Shown piece by piece: positions 1-10,964 of a DNA stretch of 64,000 bases. Below the pieces are notes generated by a model. It did no database searches. It was not told the origin of the DNA and saw nothing but the letters and a program-made list of their open reading frames with translations. Origin of the DNA: Carettochelys insculpta (Eukaryota; Chordata; Testudines; Carettochelyidae); contig NC_134161.1 of the NCBI RefSeq assembly GCF_033958435.1, positions 1,426,001 to 1,490,000 of the forward strand, read 5' to 3'. The first letter of the stretch is position 1. The number at the start of each line of letters is the position of its first letter. Both the position numbers and the translations under genes were made by a program.

Positions 1-780
1 CTTATTGCTTATTTCTGTTCTAACAGCTCTAATTCGAGACAAAAAAATAAGATATTCTGTAAGCTTTGATGTACTGTGCTTTTGATGCAAGAAAATAACA
101 TTACAATAGTATAAGAATAACAAAGTATGTAACAACATTTACTACTTAGATTAACTAGTGGATTTTGTAGCTGGCTCAGTTGTGTCACAACCTGCAGGTG
201 GAGCAAAGCCAAAAGAACCCCACCAAACCCAGAAGTACAATATTGTTTCCTCCAGATCAGCACATCCATTGGTGGCCCCATGACACATGCTTCTGCAGTT
301 TAGCAGAGGGCCACTGGAGCACAGGAAGGAAACTTGAGCTAACAGACTGAATTTCAGAGTTGCTCCTATGTTAGGCAGGACAGGGCCACTCTGATAGAAA
401 GAAAAGTCCTGTAGCACCTTAAAACCTAACAGATTTATCTGGGCATAAGCTTGTGTGGGCAAAAGTTCATTTCATCAGATGCATCTATGGTGCCACAGGC
501 CTACTTGTGGTTTCTGCACCTACAGATTCACAAAACTATCCCACTGAGACTAGTGACAACAAGGTTCCTGAATGCTCTACCACTGGTTTCCCAAAATCCT
601 CAAAAACAGATTGGAGCTCATGGGACTCATGTAACTTCCTCCACCTGCTCCACTGGGCTCGTTTTCCGCACACTCTCTTCGCCCGGCACACAATCCAAAC
701 AGCCTAAGGCTGAGAGACGTGATAGTAAATGGTGCTTCCAGCCGGCCTTCGCGCGTGACATCCTGCCCAGTGTCAGCAGG
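1..780. other. Non-coding flank, possibly intron 1 of the gene promoted by the CpG island
   Basis: No coding exon is recognisable here. A Penelope-like end fragment occupies about 401-490. If the CpG island belongs to UBE4A, this would be its first intron. Confidence 0.3.
401..490 (-). mobile_element. Penelope-like element 3' end fragment
   Basis: It carries the family's recurrent blocks: a GTAGCACCTT-like block, a GCATAAGCTT block and CATCAGATGCAT, read here in reverse orientation. The same blocks recur at least a dozen times in the window, and at 31.5-31.8 kb they follow a Penelope-like protein-coding stretch, which identifies the family. Confidence 0.6.
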
Positions 781-1600
781 GCCACACTCTTGCCCCCCAC
801 CCCCCCAGGCTTTCGCTCCAGACGCTCAGCGGCCAGTGCAACCAGCGGGCGCTTTCCACTGGGCGCCTTGCCTCAGCTTGCGGGGGCAAATGGAAAGAGC
901 AGCTCCCCGGGCAGACCACCGGGAGAAGTGCCCGCCCCGCCACGGGGGCCAGCGCCAGGCACGTCCCCGGGGACGCACCCCCCCGCCTGAGGCCCGGCCC
1001 GCCGCCACACGCCCGCGCCGCAGCCCCAAGCGAGAGAGGGAGGCGAGGCGAGGTCGGTCGGCGGCGCCACGTGCAGGGCAGAGGATGCGGGGCCCCGCGG
1101 CTGCTACCGGCCCCGCACCCGGGAACACCGGAGGGGGAGGGGCGGACCTGCCGCGTCTTACCGGGGCCCAGGCGCGTCCACTTCCCACTCAGCCTCAGGT
1201 TGGCAACAACAAACGTCATCACCCCGCGCCGCGCATCACCGGCCGGCGCCGGAGCACGTGGGCAGCACGCGCTGGGCGGGGGGCGGGACGGTCCAGGACC
1301 CCTCGCGGCACGGCGGGTGGCTCGCGGCGCGCCCGGGCTCGGCGGCCCTTGGCGTGCGGGAGGGGCGGGGTCTTCCCCAGCGGCGCCTTGCACAGCGCGG
1401 GCGGGGGTCAGGCTTCTGGGCCCCGTGGGGCGGCGCAGAGCAGGTCTCTGGGGCTTGCTCTGCGTCGGCCGTGGAAAGCGGGGCTAGTGGGCGGCCGCAC
1501 GAGCAGTCCCCCTTCGTCTCAGCGGGCCGCAAGATGGGCTCGTGGGATCGGCGATGGGCTGAGCGCATGTGCGTGCACCTAGGACTTGCGGGGTTGCCGA
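780..1600. promoter_or_regulatory. CpG island, probable promoter of the flanking gene (UBE4A by synteny)
   Basis: The stretch is strongly GC- and CpG-rich compared with the AT-leaning sequence on both sides, and several long overlapping open frames on both strands are by-products of that composition. In the human locus UBE4A lies next to CD3G and is transcribed away from it. In this inverted window that predicts a UBE4A promoter here, firing on the - strand toward position 1, with a non-coding first exon. I see no UBE4A coding exon in 1-780, so the assignment rests on gene order only. The island itself is clear; the gene name is inference. Confidence 0.6.
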
Positions 1601-1767
1601 ATGAGCGGAGGGCCCTCAACCAATGTGTGTAAGCAGTGCACGACTCACGCATGCTCCCTTGCGTGTGTGTCACATTAGTAACAGCAGCAGGAAGACCGCA
1701 CCGATGGAAACCAGCGGAATCTGGCAGCCCGCCACATAGGTGGTGGTAAACAGTGTGTCATGGTGAC

Positions 1768-1945
1768 AAGTATCAGAGAGGAAGGCATGTTCGTCTGTAT
1801 CTTCAAAAACAACAAGAAGTCCGGTGGCACCTTACACACTAACATGTTTGGAGCATAAGCTTTCGCAGGCGAAGATGAAAAGCTTTGTCCACAAAAGCTT
1901 ATGCTGCAAAATGCCTGTTAGTGTATAAGGTGCCACAGGACTTAA
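1768..1945. mobile_element. Inverted pair of Penelope-like 3' ends
   Basis: The left arm (tail block, CACCTTACACACTAACA, GCATAAGCTTTCG) is mirrored by the right arm (AAAAGCTTATGC, TGTTAGTGTATAAGGTGCCACAGGACTT). The whole can fold into one hairpin with a short centre. Confidence 0.65.
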
Positions 1946-2364
1946 CGTCTCATGGGTGACCAGTAGAAACCCAGTGGGCCAGAGGTTGCCCTCTGCTGCT
2001 CAACACAGCTGGAGTCAAGTGTAGAGAAAGCACAGCCCTGAGCAACATGGGTGTGCTGAGGAAACCCCTGAGAGAGACAGCTACATCAGTGAAAGAGTCA
2101 TCAGTGTCAGCGTTCCAAATGTTGTTAGGGTTTTGTAGGGGGATAAAGTAAAACACCACATTTATTGGTAAAATATATCAATTACTACTTTATCATACAA
2201 ATACATTACATTACACTCTTGCATTCTCACACAAACTAACACACTCTGTCTGGTAGATACCAGGTTGGTCCCCCTAACTTCACTGATCAGGTGAATTACA
2301 TGGGGGAGAGATGGAGCAGGGCTTCTACTGATCCAGATCAGCACTCCAATGTGGACAGGACCCA

Positions 2365-2512
2365 CGGTCCCCCTGGAAGACACCTTAGATTTATAGTGGC
2401 GCCCCGCTCATGCAAATCTACACCAATTCCAGATCTGAAGAAGTGGGTCTGCCCCACTAAAGCTCATCACCTTATACAGTATTTTGTTAGTCTTTAAAGT
2501 GCTACATGACTG
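2365..2512 (+). mobile_element. Penelope-like 3' end fragment
   Basis: It shows the CTGAAGAAGTGGGTCTG, CCCCAC and AAAGCTCATC blocks followed by TTTTGTTAGTCTTTAAAGTGC, the ordered 3' end of the family in + orientation. The flanking 1946-2364 shows nothing recognisable. Confidence 0.55.
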
Positions 2513-4052
2513 CTGTTTTGTAGTCATGCCATGCATAAGCAAATACCTATGCCCTCTTGGCTGTGTCAGTCATCCCTGGTGCCTTCTGGGTGCTGCCTGA
2601 CTCCTGCCACGTACATCTTCAAAGAGGGCCTTTTGAATCTGTTTTCAAAAGAAGGTGCTTACTTTTGACTCCCAAGGTCATCATCAGTATGTCTGCTCTT
2701 ACCCACTGGCCAGGTCTATACTGTCCTTGGATTTCATCCTATTCCACTCTCGAACTGTTGCAACTGTTGGAAGGTGCTTGCCTTTCACACCTCCCAGTCA
2801 CACCTCATTCATTCAACAGGGCAATCAAGTACTTTAAAGGGGAGAGATCTATTACCAAAGACTTAGTACAGAACTTCTGCAAAAAGGCCATACAGAGTCC
2901 TACCTATCTCTAGAAAAAGACAATATTTAACAAAATCGTACAGAACTTACCAGGTTTCTGTAAAAAGGCTTAATACAAGGTTATAAGCAAATGGTACAGA
3001 GACTGAATAGATGAGTGTAATAAAATGATAGAGTTATCTGTTAGGGTAGGTTTTGTTACTAGGACAGAAACATGACAGCTCTTCATTTTAGCTTGTCTCT
3101 TGCGTTAACAGAAATTGTTTTAATGAAGGATATTATCTCACTGTGGTTCTTCAAAAATTACGGTGGGCGTAGGCTGGGTACAGTGGTATAACTGTGCTGT
3201 TGTGTGTACAGGCATACCCTAGGACCTTGGTCTACATGTAAATATGTAACAGAGAGAGAGCCGTAAATATGTGGTTGAAATAGCTACACTGTTTAAGGAT
3301 GTGAAAAGAAACCATAGCTTTATCAACCTAACTTCTTGTACCAGTGCAGAAAAACCTGTTGGTGTTGGCTATCTCTTCCCTTCAGTTTTATGTCGGCATA
3401 GCTATGTTGACAAACCTATGCTTGTTAGTCTTCAAAGAGTAGATAAACAGCTTAGGTTTGTATTTCAGGAGAGAGTTCTTCACCATGCAGCCAGTATCAG
3501 ACATGAAGTTAACTGTGAGTGATTGAGTTGGTCCTGCTTTAGGCAGGAGGCTGGACCAGATGACCTCCTGAGGTCCCTTGCAGACCTAGGATTCTATGAT
3601 TCTGTGGCTGCACTGCAAGGAACAGGAATGCTCAGCCCAGGAATTGTGTTTTCAGGCCTTACATAATGATGATTGCATACATTGATACATTCATTTTCAC
3701 CCAAAGAGCTTTGTGAACTCTAGATGCCTGTTTGGCGATGGACCCCTTACTCACCACTAGGCACCCCGAGTTGTAATTCAGCCAGGACACCAAGGTACAC
3801 ACATTGCCCACTGCGGTGTAACTATTTTAGTAATCTCATGGAATAAACTCCTTACCATTTAGGGCTAGATTTTTAAAAAACAAGTCCAGTGGCACTCAGA
3901 TGTTTAAAGGTATTTAGGAAGTCATTGGAAATTGGTGCCCATGCAAAAATCCCACTAGGTGCCTAGCTGCATCTTTAGATACTTAAATACCGTTGAAAAT
4001 CTGGTCCTTAGTTTTTACACTTCACCCAAATTAAGAAACTCAGCCCAGCATC
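2513..4052. other. Intergenic, mostly unassigned
   Basis: No exon, RNA gene or full-length repeat is recognised, apart from a short CR1 3' end at about 3518-3604. The sequence is AT-leaning with frequent stops in all frames. Confidence 0.4.
3518..3604 (+). mobile_element. CR1 LINE 3' terminal fragment
   Basis: It contains the typical CR1 end: GGAGGCTGGACCAGATGACC, then GAGGTCCCTTGCAGACC and a terminal ATTCTATGATTCTGTG repeat, which marks the 3' end on the + strand. It is severely 5'-truncated. Confidence 0.75.
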
Positions 4053-4060
4053 CTCTGGTA

Positions 4061-4355
4061 CAGGGGTGGGCAATAAGCAGCTTGCAGAACAGATGTGGTT
4101 TCCCAGGATTAGCCCCTGACTGGCCGCCGGATGCTTTATTTACCTGAGCATATGCAGATACGACTGTTTGCATCTCTTGTTGGTCTCATTTTGCATTCCC
4201 AGCGAATAAGCTGCAGAAAGCAGTGCAGCCCAGGACACTGCTCCCATTGTCCAACAGGAGCTGCAGGCTGCCATACTTGTGGGCACGCAGGTAAATAAAG
4301 CATCTGGTAGCCCATCAGAGGCTAACCTGGGTAAGCCACTCCTCTCCCACCCCTG
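4061..4355. mobile_element. Non-autonomous hAT-like DNA transposon
   Basis: The left terminus CAGGGGTGGGCAA is typical of hAT elements, and the right terminus CCCACCCCTG is its degenerate inverse. The flanking 8-mers ctctggta (4053-4060) and ccctagta (4356-4363) agree at 6 of 8 positions, as expected for an aged 8-bp target duplication. There is no coding capacity. Confidence 0.55.
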
Positions 4356-4489
4356 CCCTAGTAGTACTACACTGCATCAGTTGGTTCTCTATTAACTAAG
4401 TGATCACATAGCTTATCACAAATCTGATTTTCTATAGTGTATGGGTTTTCCGATAGCAGTCTTGCCTCAAAGTATGGACCCCACCCAGG

Positions 4490-5450
4490 TGTGTACTAGC
4501 TGAAGCATATGAGACTCTCAGCCTCACACTGAACAGCAGATAGACCAAGGTGCTCCACGAAACTTGCACCCAACAATCTCATGCACCTTCTGTTGAAGTG
4601 AATGGAGAACTGCTGGAAAATGTGGAGCACTTCTCAGACCTTGGCAGTGATCTTTCCGCTAAAGTCAACATTGATGCAGAAATCCAGCATCATCTGAGCC
4701 ATGCAAGCTCTGCTTTCGCCTGTCTGAGACAAAGGGTCTTTGAGAAGTTGGACATCTATCCCAAGACAAAGCTCCTTGTACACCATGCAGTGGTTGTTCC
4801 AATGCCTCTGTAGGCATGTGAAACCTGACAACATACATACAGGCATCATTTGAAGGCACTTGAACAATATCAACACTGCCTCAGGAAAATCCTAAATCTC
4901 TCTTGGGAGGACAGACGCAGGAACACTCACGTCCTGGAAGTGGAACATGACCAGCGTTGAAGCCATTATTATTCATGAGCAGCTTCATTGGGCTGGTCAC
5001 GTGGTTCAGATGTGTGCTCAGTGCCTCCCAAAGCAGATTCTGTTTTCTGAATTGGAGGAGGGACAGAGGAGCATTGGGGGCCAGTGGGAGCAACACAAGG
5101 ATGTGCTGAAGGCGTAAATGAAAAAGTAGAGCAGTGGTGTCAAAACTTGGGAGACCCTTGCCCAAGACCATCCCCAGGGGAGAACAGTAATCCACGAGGG
5201 GGTGGTGCAGTTTGAGAGGTCCCACTGCAGCGTAGATTAAGAGAGGCAGAGAAGACGAAAAGAGTATCAAAAACTGTCCTGCGCCCCTCCGACAGCTGCC
5301 AATACCTGCTCCTTCAGTGAAAAGATCTGCGGCTCCAGAATTGGGCTGATCAGTCATCGATGGACTCGCAAATAGGAGGGTGACATGGAGAGATCCTACT
5401 CATTATTGAGCGACCACCGAGAAAGAAAGAAAAAACTATCTTGAAAGGAT
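4490..5450 (+). pseudogene. Decayed non-LTR retrotransposon, C-terminal part of reverse transcriptase ORF
   Basis: Conceptual translation near 4550-4810 gives VEVNGELLENVEHFSDLGS followed by HLSHASSAFACLRQRVFEK, and 5025-5085 gives a PKQILFSELEEGQRSIGGQ-like stretch. These match the conserved region C-terminal to the polymerase core in several non-LTR retrotransposon clades. The order is correct, but frameshifts and stops break the frame. The exact clade (RTE-like or other) is not resolved. Confidence 0.6.
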
Positions 5451-5739
5451 CAGAGGGAAAGTCTCTTACCCCTCTTTCACAGGGTTCTCACTCTCTGGTT
5501 TAAAAATGACTCCCCACGAGGTGGAACTGTTTCAACACAAATCATTTCTAAAAAACCACCTGCTCGGTTTGTAACTAAGTTCTGCTGATTTGGTGTCATA
5601 GACATGACTGCCGGAAGTCACAGGAGCAAGCTGAAAAGAACCTGGACTTGAGTGTGTTGATATTGTATGTTTCTACTGGATCCTTCAGGCCCAATGCTAT
5701 TGAAAATTCTTTCCAGTTACTTGAACAAAAACATAACAT

Positions 5740-6385
5740 TACCAATGAAGTTTGCAGGTGACACAGCGAAGGGGGGGAAGTAAAGAATGAAGAGGACCGC
5801 TCACTGATACATCATATTTATGATCTCTTGTTAATCTGGTTGCAAACAACGTTTCCTCTGTAATTGGCACTTGTGTGGCCACTACAGGAATCCTGTGTCC
5901 AGTTCTGGTGTCAGCAACTCAAGAATGATGTATTAAATTGGAGAGAGTTCAGAGACAAAAACTCAGAAATGATTAAAGGGTTAGAAAATATGCCTCATAT
6001 TAATCAATTCAAAGTGCTCATTTATTCACTGTAACAAAGAGAAGGTTAAAGGGCAAGATGATCGCAGACTGTAAGTACCTACGTAGGGAACAAATATTTA
6101 TAATAGCCATTCAGCCATGGGAAATTGAAGCCAGACAAATTCAGACTGGAAATAACAAGTACATTTTTAATTGTGAAGTTCATTAACCACTGAAGCAACT
6201 TTTCAAGGATCGTAGTGGAGTCTCCACAATTTTAAAATTGCGTTTGGATGTTTTTCTACAAGATATTCCAGTTCAAACTCGCATTATTCTGGGGAAATTC
6301 TGGCGCCTGCTTGTTACACATGAGTAGGAGTAGGTGATCACAGTGACACCATTTGGCTTACAACGGACTTTTAAAGGAATCACCC
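5740..6385 (+). mobile_element. Degraded CR1/L3-like LINE fragment
   Basis: Nucleotide blocks typical of the CR1 3' half appear in order: TTTGCAGGTGACACAGC, CTGTGTCCAGTTCTGGTG, GAGAGAGTTCAGAGACAAAA and TTGGATGTTTTTCTACA. The fragment is heavily mutated and no open frame survives. Confidence 0.5.
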
Positions 6386-6496
6386 ACTGAATGCAAACGT
6401 GAACAACGATAACATTAAAACAAACACCTTTGGAGGAATATGGCTACTCTAATCCAAAAGCCAAAGGACAGTTAATCATGTGCTTAGATGCCACCA

Positions 6497-7535
6497 AAAT
6501 AGTAACAGAGAGGTAGTCATGTTAATCTGTATTCAAACAAAACAAACAAACAAACAGTCATGTAGCACCTTAAACACTAATAAAATAAGTTATTAGGTGA
6601 TCTTTCACGGGGCAGACTCGCTTCTTCAGATCTTGAGATATGCAGGTCAGCACTGATGGTTTTATAACACAGAGGTTATTTCTATGCTAGACCCCACACT
6701 GTTTCAAAAGGGGGATGCTAATGAGACATTTTGGGGTATGCTAATGAGGCACTGCAATGAATATGCAGCGCCTCATTAGCATAATGGTGGCCGTGGCGCT
6801 TCGGGCATGGCTTGTCTACACGGGGTCCTTTTCGAAAGGACCCAGCACACTTTGAAATCCCCTTATTCCTATAACCAAATAGGAAAAAGGGGATTTTGAA
6901 GCGTGAGAGGTCCTTTCAAAAAGGACCCCGTGTAGATGCCATGGCCACCGTTATGCTAATGAAGCGCTGCATATTCATTTCGGCGCCTCATTAGCACACC
7001 CTGAAATGTCTCATTAGCATCTCCTTTTGAAAGGGAGGGCTGGTGTAGACATAATGCACACCGAACAAACTGGACAATCTCTTCGCCAAAGAATGAATGG
7101 GCCCAGAGCAGACATTAGGAATCTGTACACACATAAACCTGTCAGTGAGCACTTCAGTGGAGTGGGTTAAAGGCCTTCAGATTAAAGGCCTGAGAATATG
7201 CATTTTACAACAAAGAAACTTTAACAGCAGATTACAAAAGGAAATGTGTGAGCTGCAGTTTATGCTCCAATTTGATATGTTGAGGCTTGGCCTTAATGGA
7301 GATGGCAATTACCTCGCGCATTCGTAGTGATCTCAGGCAGGATTTTGCTCCCTTCCTCCCCACCCTTCGCCCCTCCTCCCCACCCTTCAGTCCTATGAAT
7401 CTGATTTGTCAGTTTTTATTTCAATTTTTTTTTTGGATCTCTGTCTTATAAAACCATCAGTGCTGTACTGAGTATCTCCAAATTATTTAGTTAGGCTTTA
7501 AGGTGCTACTTGACTGCTTGTTTGTTTCACCAAAA
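6497..7535 (+). mobile_element. Penelope-like element remnant with GIY-YIG region, split by a MITE
   Basis: The outer ends (about 6515-6600 and 7480-7535) are inverted copies of the family's 3' end. Between them, 7060-7330 translates in broken frames into SLRQRMNG, ADIRN, and later QQRNF and LGLNGDG, which resemble the GIY-YIG endonuclease end of Penelope-like ORFs. A palindromic MITE at 6685-7052 interrupts the unit. Frameshifts show it is dead. Confidence 0.6.
6685..7052. mobile_element. Long palindromic MITE (foldback element)
   Basis: Two arms of roughly 180 bp are near-perfect inverted copies. Both carry GATGCTAATGAGACATTT, GAATATGCAGCGC, CATTAGCATAA and GGTCCTTT, and they meet near 6875. 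Termini are tatgctagacc and the inverse of tatgtctacac. There is no coding capacity. It sits inside the Penelope-like remnant and so arrived later. Confidence 0.65.
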
Positions 7536-7600
7536 TAGCGTATGAGCTAGCTAGCTTGCATATTAGAAGCTGGGAATGGACAAGAGGGGGTGGATCTTAT

Positions 7601-7995
7601 TGTGATGGAGTGGGGAATACCTGTGTGTGTGTATGGCTCACAGAGGGTGTGGGGCTCCTGCTGAGGGTAACCCTGACGACCAGGTAACACCTTTGTACTG
7701 CAGACAAAGGAGGAGGTGGAGCCTGAGGGGTTTGAATTGGAACTGGGAGTTGGAAGCAGTTAGTCTGGGCTGGGAGAGAGAGACAAAGGAGGGGGCCAGG
7801 CCCCAGCTCTGGGGGCCCCTCGGGGCCTCCTCTCCCCAACATGGATTGGACTGGCTGTCTCTGCCTGCTGTACTGACTCCTCTGTACGATGCTGTGTCCT
7901 GTCGGCTAATAAACCTGCTGTTTTCCTGCTGAGTGAGAGACTCTCCTGCCTGCGGACAGGGTGCAGAGCTTGGGGGACCCCAGAACCCCATCACA
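7601..7995 (+). repeat. 5' LTR of the Ty3/gypsy-type element
   Basis: It is 395 bp, TG...CA bounded, with an AATAAA signal (within CGGCTAATAAACCTG near 7907) about 90 bp before its end. It matches 10965-11359 with no difference seen. Confidence 0.88.
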
Positions 7996-7996
7996 C

Positions 7997-8014
7997 TGGT
8001 GTCAGAAGTGGGAT
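7997..8014 (+). promoter_or_regulatory. Primer-binding site (tRNA-Leu-like)
   Basis: TGGTGTCAGAAGTGGGAT begins one base after the 5' LTR. It resembles the complement of a tRNA-Leu 3' end, with one apparent mismatch to the usual TGGTGTCAGGAGTGGGAT. Confidence 0.65.
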
Positions 8015-8604
8015 GTTCTGCACCCCGAGGATGGAGCATCCAGCAGTAAGTGACCGGGGCCCTGGAAGAAGTGGGGCCTGCGAGACCCAGGTGTGCTGAA
8101 GGGCAGTGAGGTGCAGTTCCCCAAGGCGGAGGGGCCTACGGCCTAACCCTGGGCAGCTTGTGACCCGCAAGGAGCCTGGCACACTGAAGGGATTCTTCCA
8201 GGAATTGTGGAGTGCAGAGGGCATCAGCCTGAGAGCCTGCAACCACGCTCAGCAACTCCACTGTGAAGTGGCAGCACCTGGAAACTGAATCGAGATTAAA
8301 GAAGCTGGACAAGGCAGCGTGGATGTGCAGTGGCAGAGCTGAGTGCTGGGGAGAATCCTGCAGAGGTGAGCCCGGATCGGGGCAGGGAACCCTGGACTGC
8401 ATGGAGCTCTGAACCGAGTGGCCTGCCACAGCTCAAGGAGGGAAGGAGCGATTCCAACCCATCATCTACTAGTGGCCAAGACAGACCTGTGAAGAGTTTT
8501 CCAGGCCTGGGCCGAGGAAGGTGCCTGTGTGTCTGTGCAGGAAAGCAGCTGATCCGCTGGGAATGGCAAGTTGTCTGTGAGAGAAGCTGCTCCACCTTCT
8601 GTGT

Positions 8605-9723
8605 GTGTGTGGAGACCAGCCGGGAGGCTGGGACAAAGGAGAGAGTGTCTCCCATTGTCTGTCTGTGTTGAACAGCAGCAGCAGCCTGGGGAGAGAGCAG
8701 AGCCTGCGTTTGGAAAAGGTGCCAATGAGGAAACTAGCCCATTGTCTGAGGAAGATTCCCCAGCCTGGGGTGGCTGGAGAAGGAACCACCAGAAAAGAGC
8801 ATTCCAGGTGTGTCTCTGAATCCAGCCATGGGGGCTGGAGCAGAGGGAATGGCTCTGGGATGGGCAGTGGTGTCCCTGATAAGGACACTGGTCCTTGGTG
8901 CAAGAAAAGTGCTTCTGCTTCTGGGGAAGTGAATCCTTTGTCTGAGCCTGTGGGGGCTCGAGATGGAGCCAAGATCCCAGAGCTGGATCTGAGGGCAGCT
9001 GAAGCCCAGATGGGAAGTGGGCCTACCTCTGTGTCTCTCAGGGGGGATGATGCTTTAACTCGGTCTGCTCCAGTTAGTATCATCAGGGAATCCCAGAGAC
9101 CAGACGATTCTGGTACTTGTTCTTTGCCTGATGCTGAGGTGTTACTGGGAGGGGGTGAGAGGACTCTGTCCTACCAGAGTCATCCTCTCGCCAGGACACA
9201 AGAACAGATGGGCAATGGAGTTATGCTGACTGATGAAGATAAAGGAGCTGGTAGCAGAAGGGAGGAAAGGGATCCTAACCTTCTGTCCGGTGGTACTGGC
9301 TGTCTGCCTGGAGGAGGATTACATGGGAATCTGCCTGATGGGCCAGAAGTGATCCTGGGTGTAGGTGAAACACAGGAGCTGGTTGTGGCTCAAGGGAGCA
9401 GTGCCCCTGTGGAGCAAGACAGGGGTGAGTTATTGTTTGGGGAAGCTCTTAAGGAAGAGAATTTCCCTGAAACTTTTCCTGACCCATCTGTGGGGACTGC
9501 AGAAAATAGGAGTGAGGTGAAGGAGAGTGAACAGGAAAGGTGCTTGTCTGTAAGCACCAGAGCCAGCCCATTGCCTGGGGAGAAGTTTGTTTCGGCTCCT
9601 GACAGCCAGGACCTGCCTGAGTGTGAAACCACTGGCTGTGCTCTGGAAGGGTCCAAAGCAGGCAGGGTAAAAGTTTCTCAGGAATTGGAAGTTGATGCAA
9701 GTAAAGTGAAAACTATCAGGTAG
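8605..9723 (+). CDS. 372-codon open frame in the gypsy element, function unknown
   Basis: This is an uninterrupted frame from an ATG to TAG inside the LTR element. The product is polar and low-complexity, rich in Gly, Ser and Glu, with no zinc knuckle (CxxCxxxHxxxC), no protease DTG/DSG and no polymerase YxDD motif. By position it could be a gag-derived or gag-pol spacer region. The frame may extend upstream without an ATG. That it stays open in a recent copy says little about selection. I do not recognise a domain. Confidence 0.45.
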   Translation: MCGDQPGGWDKGESVSHCLSVLNSSSSLGREQSLRLEKVPMRKLAHCLRKIPQPGVAGEGTTRKEHSRCVSESSHGGWSRGNGSGMGSGVPDKDTGPWCKKSASASGEVNPLSEPVGARDGAKIPELDLRAAEAQMGSGPTSVSLRGDDALTRSAPVSIIRESQRPDDSGTCSLPDAEVLLGGGERTLSYQSHPLARTQEQMGNGVMLTDEDKGAGSRREERDPNLLSGGTGCLPGGGLHGNLPDGPEVILGVGETQELVVAQGSSAPVEQDRGELLFGEALKEENFPETFPDPSVGTAENRSEVKESEQERCLSVSTRASPLPGEKFVSAPDSQDLPECETTGCALEGSKAGRVKVSQELEVDASKVKTIR

Positions 9724-10949
9724 TGTGAGCAGCCCTGTGAGAACCAAGTAAAACGGCTGCACAGACAATCTCTGTAGGATGCAGGAGAGAGCCAGCAATT
9801 CCCCATCTCCAGATGGTGGAAACACTCATATTCTCATACTGGATTCGACTTTTGATTCGACGGGGAGGCAGTAGTTGGAGGTGGAAGGACAAAGGAGCTT
9901 TGGGCCTGGTGGGCCAGTGAGGGATAAACAGGGATTCCTTCATGTGGATTCTGCGTCTGGGACTCACAAAACAACTCTCAGAAAGCAGTTTGGTTTGCAA
10001 ATTTCCAGGCTGGCTGGGAGGGGGCCATCTCCCTGAGATCATCAATGGCCCAGCTCTTGTTAGAAGGGAGGGCACAGCCAGAGAGATCAAATTTCCACCC
10101 CAGGGGGCAAGGGAGAAGATTAGAACTTGATGGTGCTAAGAAAGGCCTCAGCCATTTATCCCCAAAATACCAGATTCTCGAGGATGTTGCACAAAGGTTG
10201 TGGTCTACCAAAGAGCAACGTAAATGTGCAGTTGCAATGGGTTTGTTCTGTAACTCACACTGACTGCTGTAACCAAGGGGTGCTGCTACCAAAAGCTGTA
10301 GAATTGTACCATGTACTGAAGGTTTGGAAAGAGCCGTGTGACATGATGACATTGATGTAGAAGCATGAATTGTATGTTGAAGGAGTCTGTAACTCTGAAA
10401 TGTCACCATTGTTCCCTGTAACTAGTCTTGCAACCTCTCACATGAGGAGGAACATTCCAAACCTATTGTGTGGCATGGAAGGGGAAACTGAGGCACACAA
10501 CCATTTTAGTGGTCTGGCTAAATGCCAAGGGTGGAAGCATTTGTACCTTCTTTTACTGGACTGTAACTGAATTCCAGACATTGGCCGGAGTAGCTGTATG
10601 GGCTGGTGGTCAGACAGGGCACGGCCCAGACCAGAAAAGAACTATTTGATTTGTTGGTGCTGCAGCATCTGTATGGGCTCTGCCTGCCCGACTTGAGAAC
10701 GTGGCTGACGGACCGGGGCCGAAGCAGGGAGACCGACCAGCCTGAGGGAACTAAAGGGACTTGTCCGGCTGCATCACATGAAAAGGGCCAATACCAAGCT
10801 CCTGAGTTGGAGCCTCCCCCAGCAGGATTATGACATGGAGGTGGTACACATCAAGGGGAGCACTGAGGGTACAGCTGATGCCCGATCACGAGGGGAGGGC
10901 CCCGAACTTCCCCAGGTCACTGGCTGAGTGACCCCGCTCAGTTCGGTCT
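9724..10949 (+). other. 3' internal part of the gypsy element
   Basis: It is mostly non-coding. Only about 10790-10900 resembles Pol (the RNase H terminus, with a DARSR motif where autonomous relatives have DALSR). The segment that should encode protease, reverse transcriptase and integrase is missing. Confidence 0.5.
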
Positions 10950-10964
10950 GGAAGGGGGGAGAGA

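Noticed and set aside
719..1582. 287-codon + strand open frame (and 206- and 145-codon frames on -)
   Set aside because: Lies in a CpG island; Arg/Pro/Gly/Ala-rich translation on both strands is what high GC gives by chance. No domain and no splice pattern.
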